Source: Cristatella mucedo (lineage: Eukaryota > Bryozoa > Phylactolaemata > Cristatellidae). From it: DNA of 64,000 bases. A model generated the notes under the pieces. The model was not told the origin of the DNA. It ran no database searches and was given only the letters and a program-made list of their open reading frames with translations. Below are positions 12,100 to 23,240 of this stretch, piece after piece. The DNA is taken from positions 1-64,000 of the forward strand of contig WPIO01000114.1 of assembly GCA_009760855.2 (NCBI GenBank). The letters are read 5' to 3'. Positions within the stretch are counted from its first letter, which is position 1; each line of letters starts with the position of its first letter. The position numbers and the translations under genes are program-made.

Positions 12100-13023
12100 G
12101 ATAAAGCATACTGCTCAGGTGATGGACCCTTTTTGTAGACAATTAGAAAGCCCCTAGAAAGTAAGCCGAGTTGCTCACGTGCCTGTATGTCACTGTATAC
12201 TGTCTGAGCTGAACAGAGCCACTCTCTTTTTCAAGGCAATTGTCGGTATGTACGTTATGCAGCTTCTGCTGCAGCAAATATATGCCAGCATTATTTGTCG
12301 ATTGTCTTTGTTTGCACTCCCCAAAACTTCCGGTTTTGGCTATGGAGGCTGCAATGATGGATGCTGGCCGTTGTCAAAGCACAACTTTCATCACTATTGA
12401 TGAATGCTGAGACTATGAGCTCCTCCAGAAAGTTACATAAACATCATCTGCAACTGCATTCACCACTGAATGCACCACGGACTTCAGGGTACATGCTAGC
12501 ACTTACTCCATGTTCATTCTTGGTCATTACAGCTGTTAATGCTTGTTTACACCGTTTGCCCTATCAATTAGACAGCTTCTTCAATACTTGGCCGATCTGT
12601 GTGAAATTTGGAATATAATTAGGGCTCACCTATCACCGTGTTCTGCCCCCCCCCGTGCATCTATGCATGATGGATGTGTATGCATATGAAGTGCCTTCAC
12701 AAAATGTCCTTGGACTGTGGTCGTGATGACAGTCAACAGTTTGAGATTTCGATTTTTTTATATTTTGTTTGCGGTGGGGTTAGCACGGAGTCGAGTGTCG
12801 TGCATCTTTTGAGGGGTTTGCCATATTTCTACAAGGACTGGTCTTTAATCTGGCGATTTAATGGCAAAGCCGTTTTTGGGCGAGCTGATGTGCTATACAT
12901 GACCTTGGACTTGTACAGGTCATCAAAAGGTCAACACGGTAGCTATGTCATATCAAACGGTCTTTGTACAATATTAATAAATGTGCTTTGTGGGGATAAT
13001 TTCCACTACTGGCTGACCTAACC
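12100..13023. other. Non-coding 3' part of the MULE insert
   Basis: No recognisable coding or structural signal. There is a short C-tract at 12645 and a possible polyadenylation signal AATAAA at about 12976. The frames 12361-12618 and 12674-13021 have no domain. Confidence 0.4.
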
Positions 13024-13156
13024 CCTTGGTAGGAAAACACTTATTGCTTGGTCAGCATAAGTAACTTGAAAGAATAGGTAATATATGCCAATACCAAAAT
13101 TATTTTAAAGCAGGCAGACCCTTTTAGCATGACGAGATTATGAAAATCTGCAAGAT

Positions 13157-13758
13157 ATTTGCTGCTGATATTCGGCATGTACCGGCCGTGCAGGCGAACT
13201 CGGTCTCAAGATGAAACTCTTTTGTTTTGTCTACATTTTGCCAATTGTGCAGTGTCTTGTGCATACAAAGTTGGCATACATATATATCCTCTGCCAGACG
13301 GTGTGCGGGCATGTGCAGCAAGGAATATATAAATACAAGCTCATATTCCTTGCTAAACGCATTCACACCGTTTGGCAGAGGATGCAGCCCCTATGATGTC
13401 CACTCCCATGGAAAACCCTCAATGTGCCCGAGGCCACATTACAAATATCTTTGCCTGCACTCCCATACACATGTACATACACACACATCCACACTCAAAG
13501 GCCAACATATTTACGAGGTAAATAGCTACCACCACCAAGCCATTATCCCAGGACAGCATTTAGTGGGTCCCTGTCATTCGTCCTTCATGTACTTATGCCT
13601 AGTTATTCATGTTTATCATGTTATTCATGTTTATCAAGCATGATATTACTAACCATTCAATCGCGTTTCCATTTGCAGCAAATGTAAAGCGCCGAGAAAG
13701 AGATTTGAGTTCTCTGAGGGCGCTTTATCAAGTGCATTATCATTATTATTATCATTAT
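13157..13758 (+). mobile_element. Chimeric insert with LINE-A 3' tail
   Basis: Absent from the copy-B locus (around 27030). Bounded by AAGAT at 13152-13156 and 13759-13763, a possible short target-site duplication. The left 380 bp are not LINE-A and contain a strong hairpin (13288-13381). The right 210 bp are a LINE-A 3' UTR ending in ATT-type repeats. It could be a LINE-A with a transduced 5' sequence or an unrecorded SINE-like element using the LINE-A tail. Confidence 0.55.
13288..13381. other. Imperfect hairpin, about 94 nt
   Basis: The left arm 13288-13328 and right arm 13343-13381 pair over 18 bp at the base (one G-T pair) and 12 bp next to a 14-nt loop. An asymmetric internal loop of 11 against 9 bases separates the two helices. 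The size resembles a microRNA precursor, but a palindrome inside a mobile element is equally possible. Confidence 0.6.
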
Positions 13759-15250
13759 AAGATTATATCAGCAGCAGGCTAGTGGCTGGAATCTCTTTTG
13801 GGAGCCAGAAAAATTTAGCACAGCCAAGCCGTCTGAGGCCAGGCAGAGCTTATCTAGCATATATTGTCTTCCTCTTTCTTCAAACCGATGCTGAAAAAAG
13901 GCTGCATTGTCTTTACAGAATTACCACTCAATAAGATTGGCTGGATTTACTTAATACCTAAAGCGAGGCTAGAGTCCAAAGCATCTTAGCTCCACTAGTG
14001 AAACAAGCTTCTTACGATGAATACGACAAGTGAGTTCAAGCCTGAGTTCTGTGGATCGACTAGTCGTTTGCAAAAGATGTTGACAGAGCGGTATGATTTC
14101 CAATAGGCTCCTAGTTGTGATTCCTACCTAACCAACAGACACTGTATTGCAAGTGATGTGCTGCTGATTTGGGTTTGTCAAGTGGGTTAGGGCACTTGCC
14201 TAAAACAATTAAGGTCGTAGGCTCCAGCCCTACGGCATCGGTGACCTGCAGTGATAGAGATTAAGTTCACTTAATTCACCTAAGCATTCGGTAGTAAACA
14301 GACTTCGTCTCACCCAGCAGAGAGAACCTGAGAAGCATTAGGGCAGACGAGGCAGAAGTAGGAGGGCAGCATGGAAGTTGCTCATTCGCATCTCTCCTGG
14401 TGAAGCTCGGGCGGCGGTTCCGACTTCCCGTCGTCATCCAAAAGAGTCTGCATCACCTGCGTCCAGCGCGGTCGCAATAGCAGATGCTTCAGCTCGTTAG
14501 TTTCGTAGGGTGAGCAGCTGAGAGGTAGGTAAACAGCAGCTTAGCCGGGCCACCGTTTGCCATAGGACCTAATGATCCTTGGGGCTGTTGCTACACCTGC
14601 GATGCTACGGCCTGCATTATTTCTACGAAAGCCACTTCTGGCTACTTAATGCACCACTTGCTATTTCACGCACCTCCGCAGCGGCTATTTTTGCATTATT
14701 GTAAACTTACTCGACTGCCTTTGCCTTGTCGCACGGTCGGAGGATGGTGAAGAGGAAGGACCTGATATTCGGGAAGCCGAGGCTCTTATCGAGCCATCAA
14801 CATTAAGTAAATGGAAAGGCAACATAATACTATCAGAGGCTCAAGTTGGTTTAAACCGGTTCTCCTTTCAGCTCGATTAGAGACCTTCATTGTGTTGGCT
14901 GAATCAACATCACAGCCATTGTGCCAGACAATTTCACCTTGACCTGCAGTGCATCGCCGACTGACTCAGGAGACCGGCTATTCTTGGAGCTGCTGACTAC
15001 AGCTGATTGGCTGTGCCTAGGTCAATAGACCCCTGCCTAAGCCACACCAGCTACAGCTGATCAGGACTGATAATTGCATGATCGGGAAGAAAAACCAGAT
15101 TAATATGCATGATGGTTTGCTCAGCCAATAGTATTCATTTAGGACTACTATATATTGGACCCATTTGTTACTTGTTCTTAGTCCGTATTTGGATACGGTC
15201 CACGTTCTGTTCGTGGGCTGCTCTAATATTCTACCGTAATTTTCTCGACC
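13759..15250. other. Duplication copy A, distal segment
   Basis: 13759-14280 matches 27040-27550, and 14285-14890 matches 29400-30060. 14890-15250 has no partner in copy B and no recognised feature. A SINE-1-like head lies at 14170-14270. No gene is seen. Confidence 0.65.
14170..14272 (+). mobile_element. SINE-1-like fragment, copy A
   Basis: tRNA-like head (GTTAGGGCACTTGCCTAA, then GGTCGTAGGCTCCAGCCC) followed by a GATAGAGATTAAGTTCACTT tail that resembles the LINE-A stem. The same insertion is at 27455-27550. Confidence 0.5.
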
Positions 15251-15255
15251 ATTGA

Positions 15256-15546
15256 CTGGTAATGTAATGTATCTCCGTCAGTAACTCCACAAAGTCATAA
15301 AGACCATGTGGGCGTTACGCAGGAGAGTTTTGTATAGCACACTCACAGCCCAAGCGGCTTTCGGTACGCATTCGGTAGCCAACAGACTTCGTCTCACGCA
15401 ACATTGAGAAAGTGGGAAGCATAGCAGAGTCAGGAGAGCTGTTGAGGTAGTGAGTAGCATAGAAGTAGCAGTTCAGGACCGCTGAAAAAGATGTGCCATA
15501 GACGGCAGTTGGAGAGTAGTTGTCGTTGCGTAAGAAAGTGACTGGC
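15256..15546 (-). mobile_element. LINE-B 3' end
   Basis: Antisense 3' terminal piece starting with two ACATT-type repeats. The tail has paired GTAAC and GTTAC segments, and the C-terminal coding end lies at 15315-15554. It is absent from the copy-B locus, so it inserted after the duplication or was lost there. Confidence 0.75.
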
Positions 15547-15639
15547 TTCACCACACTACCACGTCTCCCACATTAGTGGTATGCTGATTTTCCATCTACT
15601 CAATGATGCATTTTAGTGAAGTTAGAGTACACCCACTTC

Positions 15640-16272
15640 AATTAATTTTCGATTCTTGCCTCCTGACATAGAGCACCTCATGTGCATTTGAGTTCGTTGC
15701 ACGATTCTTCCGAACACCGAAGTTCTAGCGAACAATATGTACGGAAACGATACAGCTAAGGCCTGTTTAAAGTTATTCTGATTGTTATTTGACCGTAGCA
15801 CATAAGAAATTACGTGCCTGTGGATACTTTAAAGCTTATCGCTTCGGGCTGCTGGGTCTCCTCTACCGGCGGCTGCCTCAGCTACACAGGTGGCTAGTAA
15901 CCTGCATGTTAGTTATGATCGTCAGCAGCTGTCATCGCTTTGTCATCGTTAATCAAATGCATTCCTAGATATTAATGCTGTTGCTCAGATTCGTGAGCTA
16001 TGTATTAACAAAAGAAAAGCACCCAGGAGTCGGCTTGGTGGCAGGAACCGCCAGCTCGGACACTGCTCGTTGGGCGGAAACTGCGAGCTGACTACCCGCT
16101 CGTTTGGTATTATTAGAGTTGTCTCGAACCGCTCAGCTCGCTCCCCCACATGCGTCACTGTGAATCTCTCTAACCTAGTGGTCATCAAGCCTGTTATAAC
16201 TCCGTCAGCCGGACTTAACGCTTGCCTTTGGAATCCTCCCTTGATGTGCAATAAACCTCTGGTAAAAGAATG
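15640..16272 (+). mobile_element. LINE-A 5' UTR and N-terminal region, truncated
   Basis: Matches the 5' region of the best LINE-A (46735-46100 antisense) and the copy-B element at 30180. It stops abruptly at 16272 inside the N-terminal coding region, where an inverted LINE-A piece begins. This is probably the edge of the duplicated block. Confidence 0.7.
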
Positions 16273-17045
16273 AAGTGACCTAAAAGTGAGCCGCAAAACC
16301 GTGAGGTCAATCCGTTGCTTGACGGGAAGCCAGTGCAGGTCGGCAAGAAGTGGCCTGATTAGGCAACTGTGAGGCTCACGACAGACAAGCCTAGCTGCAA
16401 TATATGCAGCAAGTGAGTTGAGAGAATTCAATGAGCTCAAAGCCTGGGAGGGATCAAAGGAAAGATACAACTGAGTGTCTTCTGCAAAAAAAGTGAAAGC
16501 CTAGATTGTGCTTGGCGATCACATCGGCAAGAATGATAGTATAAACCTTGAAAAGAACCCGAGGACCTAGCACGGAGCCATGAAGTACCCCATAATCTAG
16601 AGGTACCTCAGATGATCTTTGTTCATTCACGTTAATACTCGGGATTCTCCAACTAAAATAGCACCTGGACCATTGCAGGGCAGTGCCATTGATACTCGGA
16701 GAGGCACTCTAGACGAACTCGGTGTTCGATAGCATCAGATCCTTCCGAAAGATCGAGCAAAACAAGCATGGATACTCTACCCATTTCAGCATTCCTCAGT
16801 AGGTCGTTTTACACCCCAAGAAATGCTGATTCTGTGGAATGATTAGCTCTAAAGCCAAACTGGAACTTACTAGCAATATTTGAAGTTTCAATATATATGA
16901 GTTCAGCTTGTCTGCATAAACTCATTCCAGTGTCTTTGATAGGACTGGTAGAAGTGAGAATGACGGTAGTTGTTCAAGTTCCTGAGATCTAGTGTCGCCT
17001 TCTTGAGAAGTGGCCCTACTACAGCTTTTTTGAAAGTGCTGGGAC

Positions 17046-17046
<1 letters not shown>
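16273..17046 (-). mobile_element. LINE-A RT fragment, inverted against its left neighbour
   Basis: Antisense RT palm and linker with an internal deletion (RT C-terminal part joined near 16440 to the region upstream). It ends at the (TAA)n tract at 17047, which belongs to the next LINE-A. The head-on junction at 16272 is a rearrangement point. Confidence 0.65.
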
Positions 17047-17047
<1 letters not shown>

Positions 17048-17078
<31 letters not shown>

Positions 17079-18605
17079 TACTTCATTAAGCACCCTCAGA
17101 AAACTTAATCTCTTTCCAGGTGCTTTATATTTGCTACAAAGGGAAATGCAATTTAATTGTAAGTAAAATCATGCTTGAAAAACAAACAAAATGAATAATA
17201 TGGTTAGGGGTGACATGCACAGGGTCAGCATGCAAATGTGGTTAGTGGCAGAATGCACAGTGTCAGCACGCATAAGCACATCAAGGACGAATCACAGGGA
17301 CCCACTAAATGCTGTCCTAAATAGGTGTTTTTAAGTTTCTTTTAAATGTGGTCAGGTCATGGGATGTTCTGACGCAGGTCGGGAGGGACTTCCAGGCTTT
17401 GGGAGCATACGAGCTGAATGCACGGTCTCCAATGGATTTAAGGTTTGTACGAGGTATTTCCAGACTGTTGGATTCCGAAAAGCGGGTGGTACGATGCTTG
17501 GCCTGATGGGGGAGTATGTCGGAGAGATAGGCTGGAGCCATAGAATGAAGGGACCTAAACGTGAGCAATAAAACCTTGAAGTCAATCCGTTGCTTGACTG
17601 GTAGCCAGTGCACGTAGGCGAGAAGTGGAGTAATGTGGCAACTGCGAAGCTCACAGCAGACACGTCTAGCTGCCGAGTTTTGCACCAGCTGCAATCGCCT
17701 GATCGCACTAGCTGGTAGGCCAGTAAGCAGTGAATTGCAGAAGTCGAGACGAAATGACACAAATGCACGGATCAACTTAGACGTGGTATCCTTATCTAAA
17801 CAAGCCCTAATTTTAGCAATGTTATGAAGCTGAAAATAGGCAGATTTGACTTGAGTTTATATGGTCGTCTAACGAGAGGTCGCTTTGGAATATGCCAACT
17901 AGATTTCAAGCTGATTCGACAGGAGATATGCTGGCAGAGCCAAATTTGAGAGTCAGCCATTCCAATCTCTGAATCACACTGGGTTTGCCCATAACTAGCA
18001 AGTTAATTTTATCATCGTTTATTTTTAGAAAATTTGCTGCCATCCATATGCCGTCGTCATAAATGCATGCAGCGAGTTTAGAGAATTTGAGGTGCTCGAA
18101 GGCTAGGAGGGATCAAAGCAAAGGTACAACTGAGTGTCATCCGCATAGAAGTGAAAGCCTAGATTGTGCTTGGCAAACACATCAGCAAGAGGGAGAGTAT
18201 AAACCGTGAAAAGAACCGTACCTAGCACGGAGCCCTGACATATTTCAGAGGTTCTTCAGATGATCTTTGTCCATTCACGTCAATACTCTGGAGTCTCCCA
18301 CTGTGATAGGACCTGAACCACTGCAGAGCAGTGCCAGATATGCCCAGGCGAGATGAGAGGCGCTCTAGAAGAACTTTGTGATCGATGGTGTCTAAAGCTG
18401 CCGAAAGATCGAGCTACACAAGCTGGGACACTCTACCCATGTCTGCATTGCTAAGTAGGTCGTTGTATACCCTAAGAAATGCTGACTCTGTGGAGTGATT
18501 AGCTCTAAAGCCAGACAGGAACTTACAAGCAAGGTGTGAGCTTTCGACATTGAGTTCATGACCTGAGGCTAATGACATATTAAGGATGTTAGTTATGCAT
18601 CGCAC
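17048..18605 (-). mobile_element. LINE-A copy (duplication copy B)
   Basis: Antisense element with its 3' (ATT)n tail at 17048-17076 and the RT up to 18605. The frame 17775-17317 (152 codons) carries the RT thumb and C-terminal region (LAYVHWLPVKQRID near residue 52). 18605-18414 carries the RT N-terminal segment ANHSTESAFLRVYNDLL. Palm parts between them are frameshifted. Confidence 0.75.
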
Positions 18606-18633
18606 AATATATAATTCAGTATCGTCATCGTGA

Positions 18634-19152
18634 GTTGAAGGTTTTGTCGCTCACTTGTAGGTCCCCTCAATCTATGGCTCCGGCCTATCTCTCCGATATA
18701 CTCCCCCACCAGGCCAAGTGTCGTACCACCTGCTTTTCGGAATCCAACAGTCTACAAATACCTCCTACAAACCTTAAATTCTTTTCAGACCGTCCATTTA
18801 GTTTGTATGCTCCTAAAGCCTGGAACTCCCTCCCGACCTGCGTCAGGATATCCCCTGACCTGACCGCATTTAAAAGGAACTTAAAAACACACCTATTTAG
18901 GACAGCATTTAGTGGGTCCCTGTGATTCGTCCTTGGTATGCTTATGCGTGCTGACACTGTGCATGCTGCCACTAACCACATCCGCATGCTGACCATGTGC
19001 ATGTCACCCCTAACCCTAATATTCATTTTGTTTGTTTTTCAAGCTTGATTTTACTTTTCATTCTATTGCATTTCCCTTTGCAGCAAATGTAAAGCACCTA
19101 GAAAGACATTAAGTTCTCTTAGGGCGCCCTATCAAGTGCATTATTATTATAA
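18634..19152 (+). mobile_element. LINE-A 3' end inserted in copy B
   Basis: RT C-terminal 96 codons (18635-18925, open) followed by a complete 3' UTR and ATT tail. Copy A has no insertion here (3255), so the insertion followed the duplication. Confidence 0.8.
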
Positions 19153-19505
19153 CTATCGTAAAAGCAGTAGCCTACTCCATGGGCTAGAAACACTTTTCCC
19201 AGATGTTAATCATAAACGGAAAACAGCAAGCAGCCGAGGATGGACCCTTGCAAAACTCCATAGGTGACTGGTCTGGTGGATGAGACTTGACGACAGCACC
19301 ACACGATTTGATTTCCCTGGCCTGAAAGATCAATCGTCGTGCTCAATTGTTCGAGTATGATGACGTGATTGGCAGTGAGTAAGGCAGCTGATATATCTAG
19401 CAGAGCTAGGGCAGGTATATTCTAGTCCTTGGTGCTCCATCAGATCTACTCTACACCCTAGCTAATCGCTGTGCATGTGCCTGTGGCTACAAACTAGTAC
19501 TTGGA

Positions 19506-19703
19506 ATGGCGCCCATAAGCAAGCAAGTGTATCAGAGGCAACGTTTCTGTTGGCGTGCTGATGAGAGATTAGAGTTACTGACTAACGTCTGCATACCAGA
19601 AATGAAGGTTCCAGAGTACTGCCAAGTATGTGCTCTGGAACAATTTTTGCTAATAGCAACCTATACATACAACACGAAATATGTGGGATTAGAGATCATT
19701 TGA
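19506..19703 (+). other. Short open frame, unassigned
   Basis: 65 codons, Leu/Tyr-rich (VPEYCQVCALEQFLLIATYT near residues 35-54). The same residues are readable in copy A (3700-3800) with two substitutions to stops. No domain is recognised. It may be an exon relic of a duplicated gene or part of an unknown element. Confidence 0.25.
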
Positions 19704-19818
19704 CCCTATATTAAACTTACTTCGTCAGCTAGTTGGTCATTAATTCATTGATTGTATGTCTACATGAAGCACTCGATTGAAAATCTGTAGTAGTACAACG
19801 ACGGTACCGCAATGATGA

Positions 19819-20018
19819 TTGTCAAAACGATCGTTTGCATTCGCAGCTTCAGCAAGCATACTAGAGTTCAAATTGAACATTGAAATGCTACTAATTTGCT
19901 GGCCAATAAACTTAAGAGCCAGCCACTGAGTCTTAGCCCGGGGGTAAGGTGCTGGCTCTTCATTACCAGGTCGCTTATTCGAAGACGGATGTCGAAAATC
20001 TTGGCAATATCTTCAGCT
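19819..20018. repeat. Perfect 200-bp repeat, copy B
   Basis: Identical to 3927-4126. See that entry. Confidence 0.9.
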
Positions 20019-20639
20019 GCAAACGGCTGATAGCACCTAACGTTTCACAGCTTCCGTATAAATAAGGTAGATCAAATAGCTAAACAATTTTTAATCAAGT
20101 GGCTATGACATTCCAGCAGCTTGGGCTCTTTGCAATACGACCCTCTTTGCTGTTGCCCGACTTGACCACTTGGGCTTATGGTGCTTCGAGGCTTCTGCCT
20201 GAGCGAATGAAGTCGGCATGTTGGAAAGCTGTCAGAGTAAACATGACCGACCGGAAGTTATTATTCAACTGCCTTCGGTAAGCAGTGAACAGGCATTAAT
20301 ATAATCTGCCGATAACTCATCATGGGAGCATACTATGTAGCTGATATAAATTTAAAGATGGTCAGCATGTCCATCCAATCAGTATGCACAATTTAAATTT
20401 GATTCCCTACCCAGCACTGGTGAATGCAGTATATCTCGCAAAATGAGTTTTGCTGTGTGTGTGACTTGTTGAGGGTAGGGCCGGCATGCCAGCTACTACA
20501 CCCGAAACTCAGGCCCAGCTTACAAAATGAAGTTAAAGTTTATTTCGTCCATGATGTTTCACGTGTGCCGGCTAGTTTCTATATACAACCTGTAGTTTCT
20601 TACCAACATTTCGAACAGCCGAAAATTGGGGAAAAAGGG

Positions 20640-21056
20640 AAACAACGAGCACAATATCAGACCTTTCGAGTGGTACGAGAAAGATAAGTAACACAGGAAG
20701 CTACTCAATGCTACATTCCCAAAGCTCAACCTCAACGTCTCACTTGAAAAACTCAAACACGAGGAAGGGACTGAACAAGGATTTAAGGAGCTTTTGGACA
20801 TCAATGCTCATCGTTGGCCTGACTGGAAACAAATATTAAAACAGACCAAGATGAAAGGTAAGATTCAAGCACTTTACGGCATGCTCATCGTAGGCCTGAC
20901 TGGAAACAAATATTAAAACAGACCAAGATGAAAGGTAAGATTCAAGCACTTTACGGCCTGGTTCATGTCCCAGAAGTATTTTCTCGAAGTAGGCTGAGAT
21001 CACCAGCTAGACTGGGCTTACCACTCGGTCACTGGAAACTCTAGCTTTCTTTGCAA
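20640..21056 (+). pseudogene. Coding-like remnant, copy B (unassigned)
   Basis: One plus-strand frame stays readable around 20630-20880 with a single in-frame TAA near 20687. It has protein-like composition, including FEWYEKDK and RWPDWKQILKQTK. After the duplicated 77-bp unit the readable frame ends at a TAG near 21044. Copy A keeps part of it with a TAG and a one-base loss. The family is not recognised, and it may be part of an old unclassified gene or element. Confidence 0.3.
20804..20957. repeat. 77-bp tandem duplication
   Basis: Two units, 20804-20880 and 20881-20957, differ at one base. Copy A has one unit, so it is recent. Confidence 0.9.
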
Positions 21057-21649
21057 AGCAATACCTAAACTTCTAGTGATTCGTTACGGACGTCACGGCT
21101 ACTACTCTATTTCCTAATGAAAGGCAATGTGAAAAGGCAAGGAACTCAAAAAAAATAAACTAGGGGAGAAGACAAAGTTGAATGCAATCAATTATTATTT
21201 GTTTGCAAATTGTTGCTGACATTTTGTATTTTATCAATAAAATATTAACAAGCTCAATTTTAGCTTATAAAAACCGCCTACAATAAGATTTAGTCCTGCA
21301 CGCTGCAGTAAAAATTGCCTTAATAATACTAATATTAATGCTACTCTTATAATCTCGATGATAAAAAATTGGTGCTGAAGCTCTTACTCCATTGCTGTTT
21401 TGAAAGATGCCAGTGCTGCATTCACAAGTTCCTCAGGCCTCAGGATTTCTAAAGTACAAGGGATGCAAAAGAGCTGACATGCATGATTTAACCTGCAATC
21501 TAGACTTACTGGCTCGTACTCGCAACGTCCAAAAGAAACAACCTCGCTCATTCGAAGGCAGCCAAAGCAAATGCCAGTGAATGGTATGTCCATGCAACTT
21601 TACTGTCAGCAGCACAAAGAGCCCTGGGTGATGTGTTGGCTGTACACAG

Positions 21650-21756
21650 TGGTCGAAAGTGCTTGCCTAACCAAGTTTAACGTGAATGTAATCGATGACT
21701 AGGGTCATGGACTAGGAGCCTGTGGCAATTGTGAGGCAATTGAATAGAGATGAAAA
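21650..21756 (+). mobile_element. SINE-1 head fragment
   Basis: Partner of 5105-5215, with the same tRNA-like A- and B-box landmarks and one decayed B box. Confidence 0.45.
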
Positions 21757-21926
21757 AATACTAGCTGACTTTGACAGCCTCTTTGTATAGCGTCAGAAGA
21801 GCCTTAAAAGCTACCACCACTGCTTGCAGTTGCAATAAACGATGTCCCCACTGCAGGATCCGAATCCACAACCGCAGGACCGAGGTCATGAAAACCAAAG
21901 CCTAACTTAGTGGGCCGTCGCGGCTC
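21757..21926 (-). mobile_element. SINE-2, copy B
   Basis: Antisense SINE-2 at the position equivalent to 5222-5396. Head end at 21926, CTAGCTGACT tail start at 21761. Confidence 0.75.
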
Positions 21927-22929
21927 TTATGAGGCTATACTAATTAATTGTAAGTGTATGTGTGTGTGCGTACCTACGATTGTGTGTGAGTTGCATATAT
22001 GGGTCGTTCTGTGGCTATCCAACGACAAGGCAGTATAAGGCGCATCATTGGAAATGAACGACCTTCGAAATAACAGAGTGGTTGGAAGAAGCCAGACCTG
22101 CGACCAATGAACACTGTGAGATGTCCGAGACAGCCTTAAGAGCCAATCACAGCCTGCTGAATAGGTAAGAGGCAACATAACATGGCGATTCGACGACTGC
22201 AATGCCAGTAGATTTAAGTCATTTAGACAGCAATCAAAAACTGAGCTGCATGCCATACTCTAGCACTGCATGCACCCAGCATTCACAGCACAGCATGCAT
22301 CAGGACCTACCTACTTCTTGCTCGGTTGAATTGGGTGAGCTTTTCAGTCGAAGACATTCCGGTTGACCACTTCCACTGCCTCGAGCTCCAGGCACCAACT
22401 ATAATAGGAGCTAGTAGTAGGTGTCTGAACTGCTACTTTAGCTTGCAGCAAGTACATTAAAATGATAATCGTACCTGCTAACTATAGAGAAGTGTGCAAA
22501 AGAGATTTATAGAGACCAGTGACTCACTCACTCGGCTACAGGCTGAGGGCAACACCAGAGCGAGGACCCTCATTGAGTAGCAAGAAGTTATAATAATGGC
22601 TTTTAAGGCAGAAGTGCGGCTTGAAGCTTGATTGCCAGCGAAAGGACACACACAGACAGCCATTTTTACTGTCATGCGGCAGCAGAGGCATAACCCACTG
22701 CCCTAGACAGGTCGAATGGTAAAATCTGCTCAGAACACCATCACGGAAAATGCCAAAATAAATAACTCAGTCCCAACAATCTATGAACATAGATCACGAG
22801 TTCCTTTTGAATACACTAAGCTACTTGGCTATCGCTGAAGTCGAGGGCATGGTACGTAGTAATAAGCATCTATTATTCCCGCAATTCACGGGACATAATG
22901 CCAATAGATATTTTTCTGAGCAGTGAGAG

Positions 22930-23096
22930 CAGTGATTATCAACCTTCCTAATACCGTGATCCATTAATACAGTTTTTCATGTTGTGGTGAACCTCAACCA
23001 TAAAATAATGTGTGTGCAAAATTAGTAAATGCCTGTTTCCTGATTGTCTTAGGCGACCCTCGTGAAAGGGTCGTTCAACCCCTGGCGAAAACCGCT
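22930..23096. mobile_element. SPIN-like hAT MITE, older copy
   Basis: Starts with CAGTGATTATCAACCTTCC and keeps the family blocks CATGTTGTGGTGA and GTCTTAGGCGACC plus AAAGGGTCGTTC. The right end is shortened to GAAAACCGCT. It shares order and sequence with 28118-28302. The family is recognised from memory of the SPIN hAT terminal sequence. No transposase is present. Confidence 0.7.
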
Positions 23097-23240
23097 CATT
23101 TAGAGTCATAGCAGCTGCATAACATGATTGATCAAGCTAAACTTGGTATAGTGTAGTGAGCTTGAACGATATCCTAGTTGTCTCTCCTGGAATATTAGTG
23201 ATGCACACTCACACGGGACTAAACCGTAATAGTAAAAGTA

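Larger units (their letters stand above)
10042..13023 (+). mobile_element. Mutator-like DNA transposon (MULE), insertion in copy A
   Basis: The collinear copy-B locus goes from the 26900 match to the next match at about 26913 with only about 10 bp between, whereas copy A has about 3 kb here. The insert carries a MULE transposase pseudogene (10216-12099). Downstream 12100-13023 has no coding signal, only an AATAAA-like site near 12975. No convincing terminal inverted repeat or 9-bp target duplication is visible, so the outer limits come only from the comparison. Confidence 0.65.
19153..22565. other. Tandem duplication copy B, proximal unique segment
   Basis: Collinear with 3255-6000. Contains the 200-bp identical island (19819-20018), a 77-bp tandem repeat (20804-20957), a coding-like remnant (20640-21056), a SINE-1 head and a SINE-2. 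21060-21650 is AT-rich and otherwise featureless. Confidence 0.7.
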
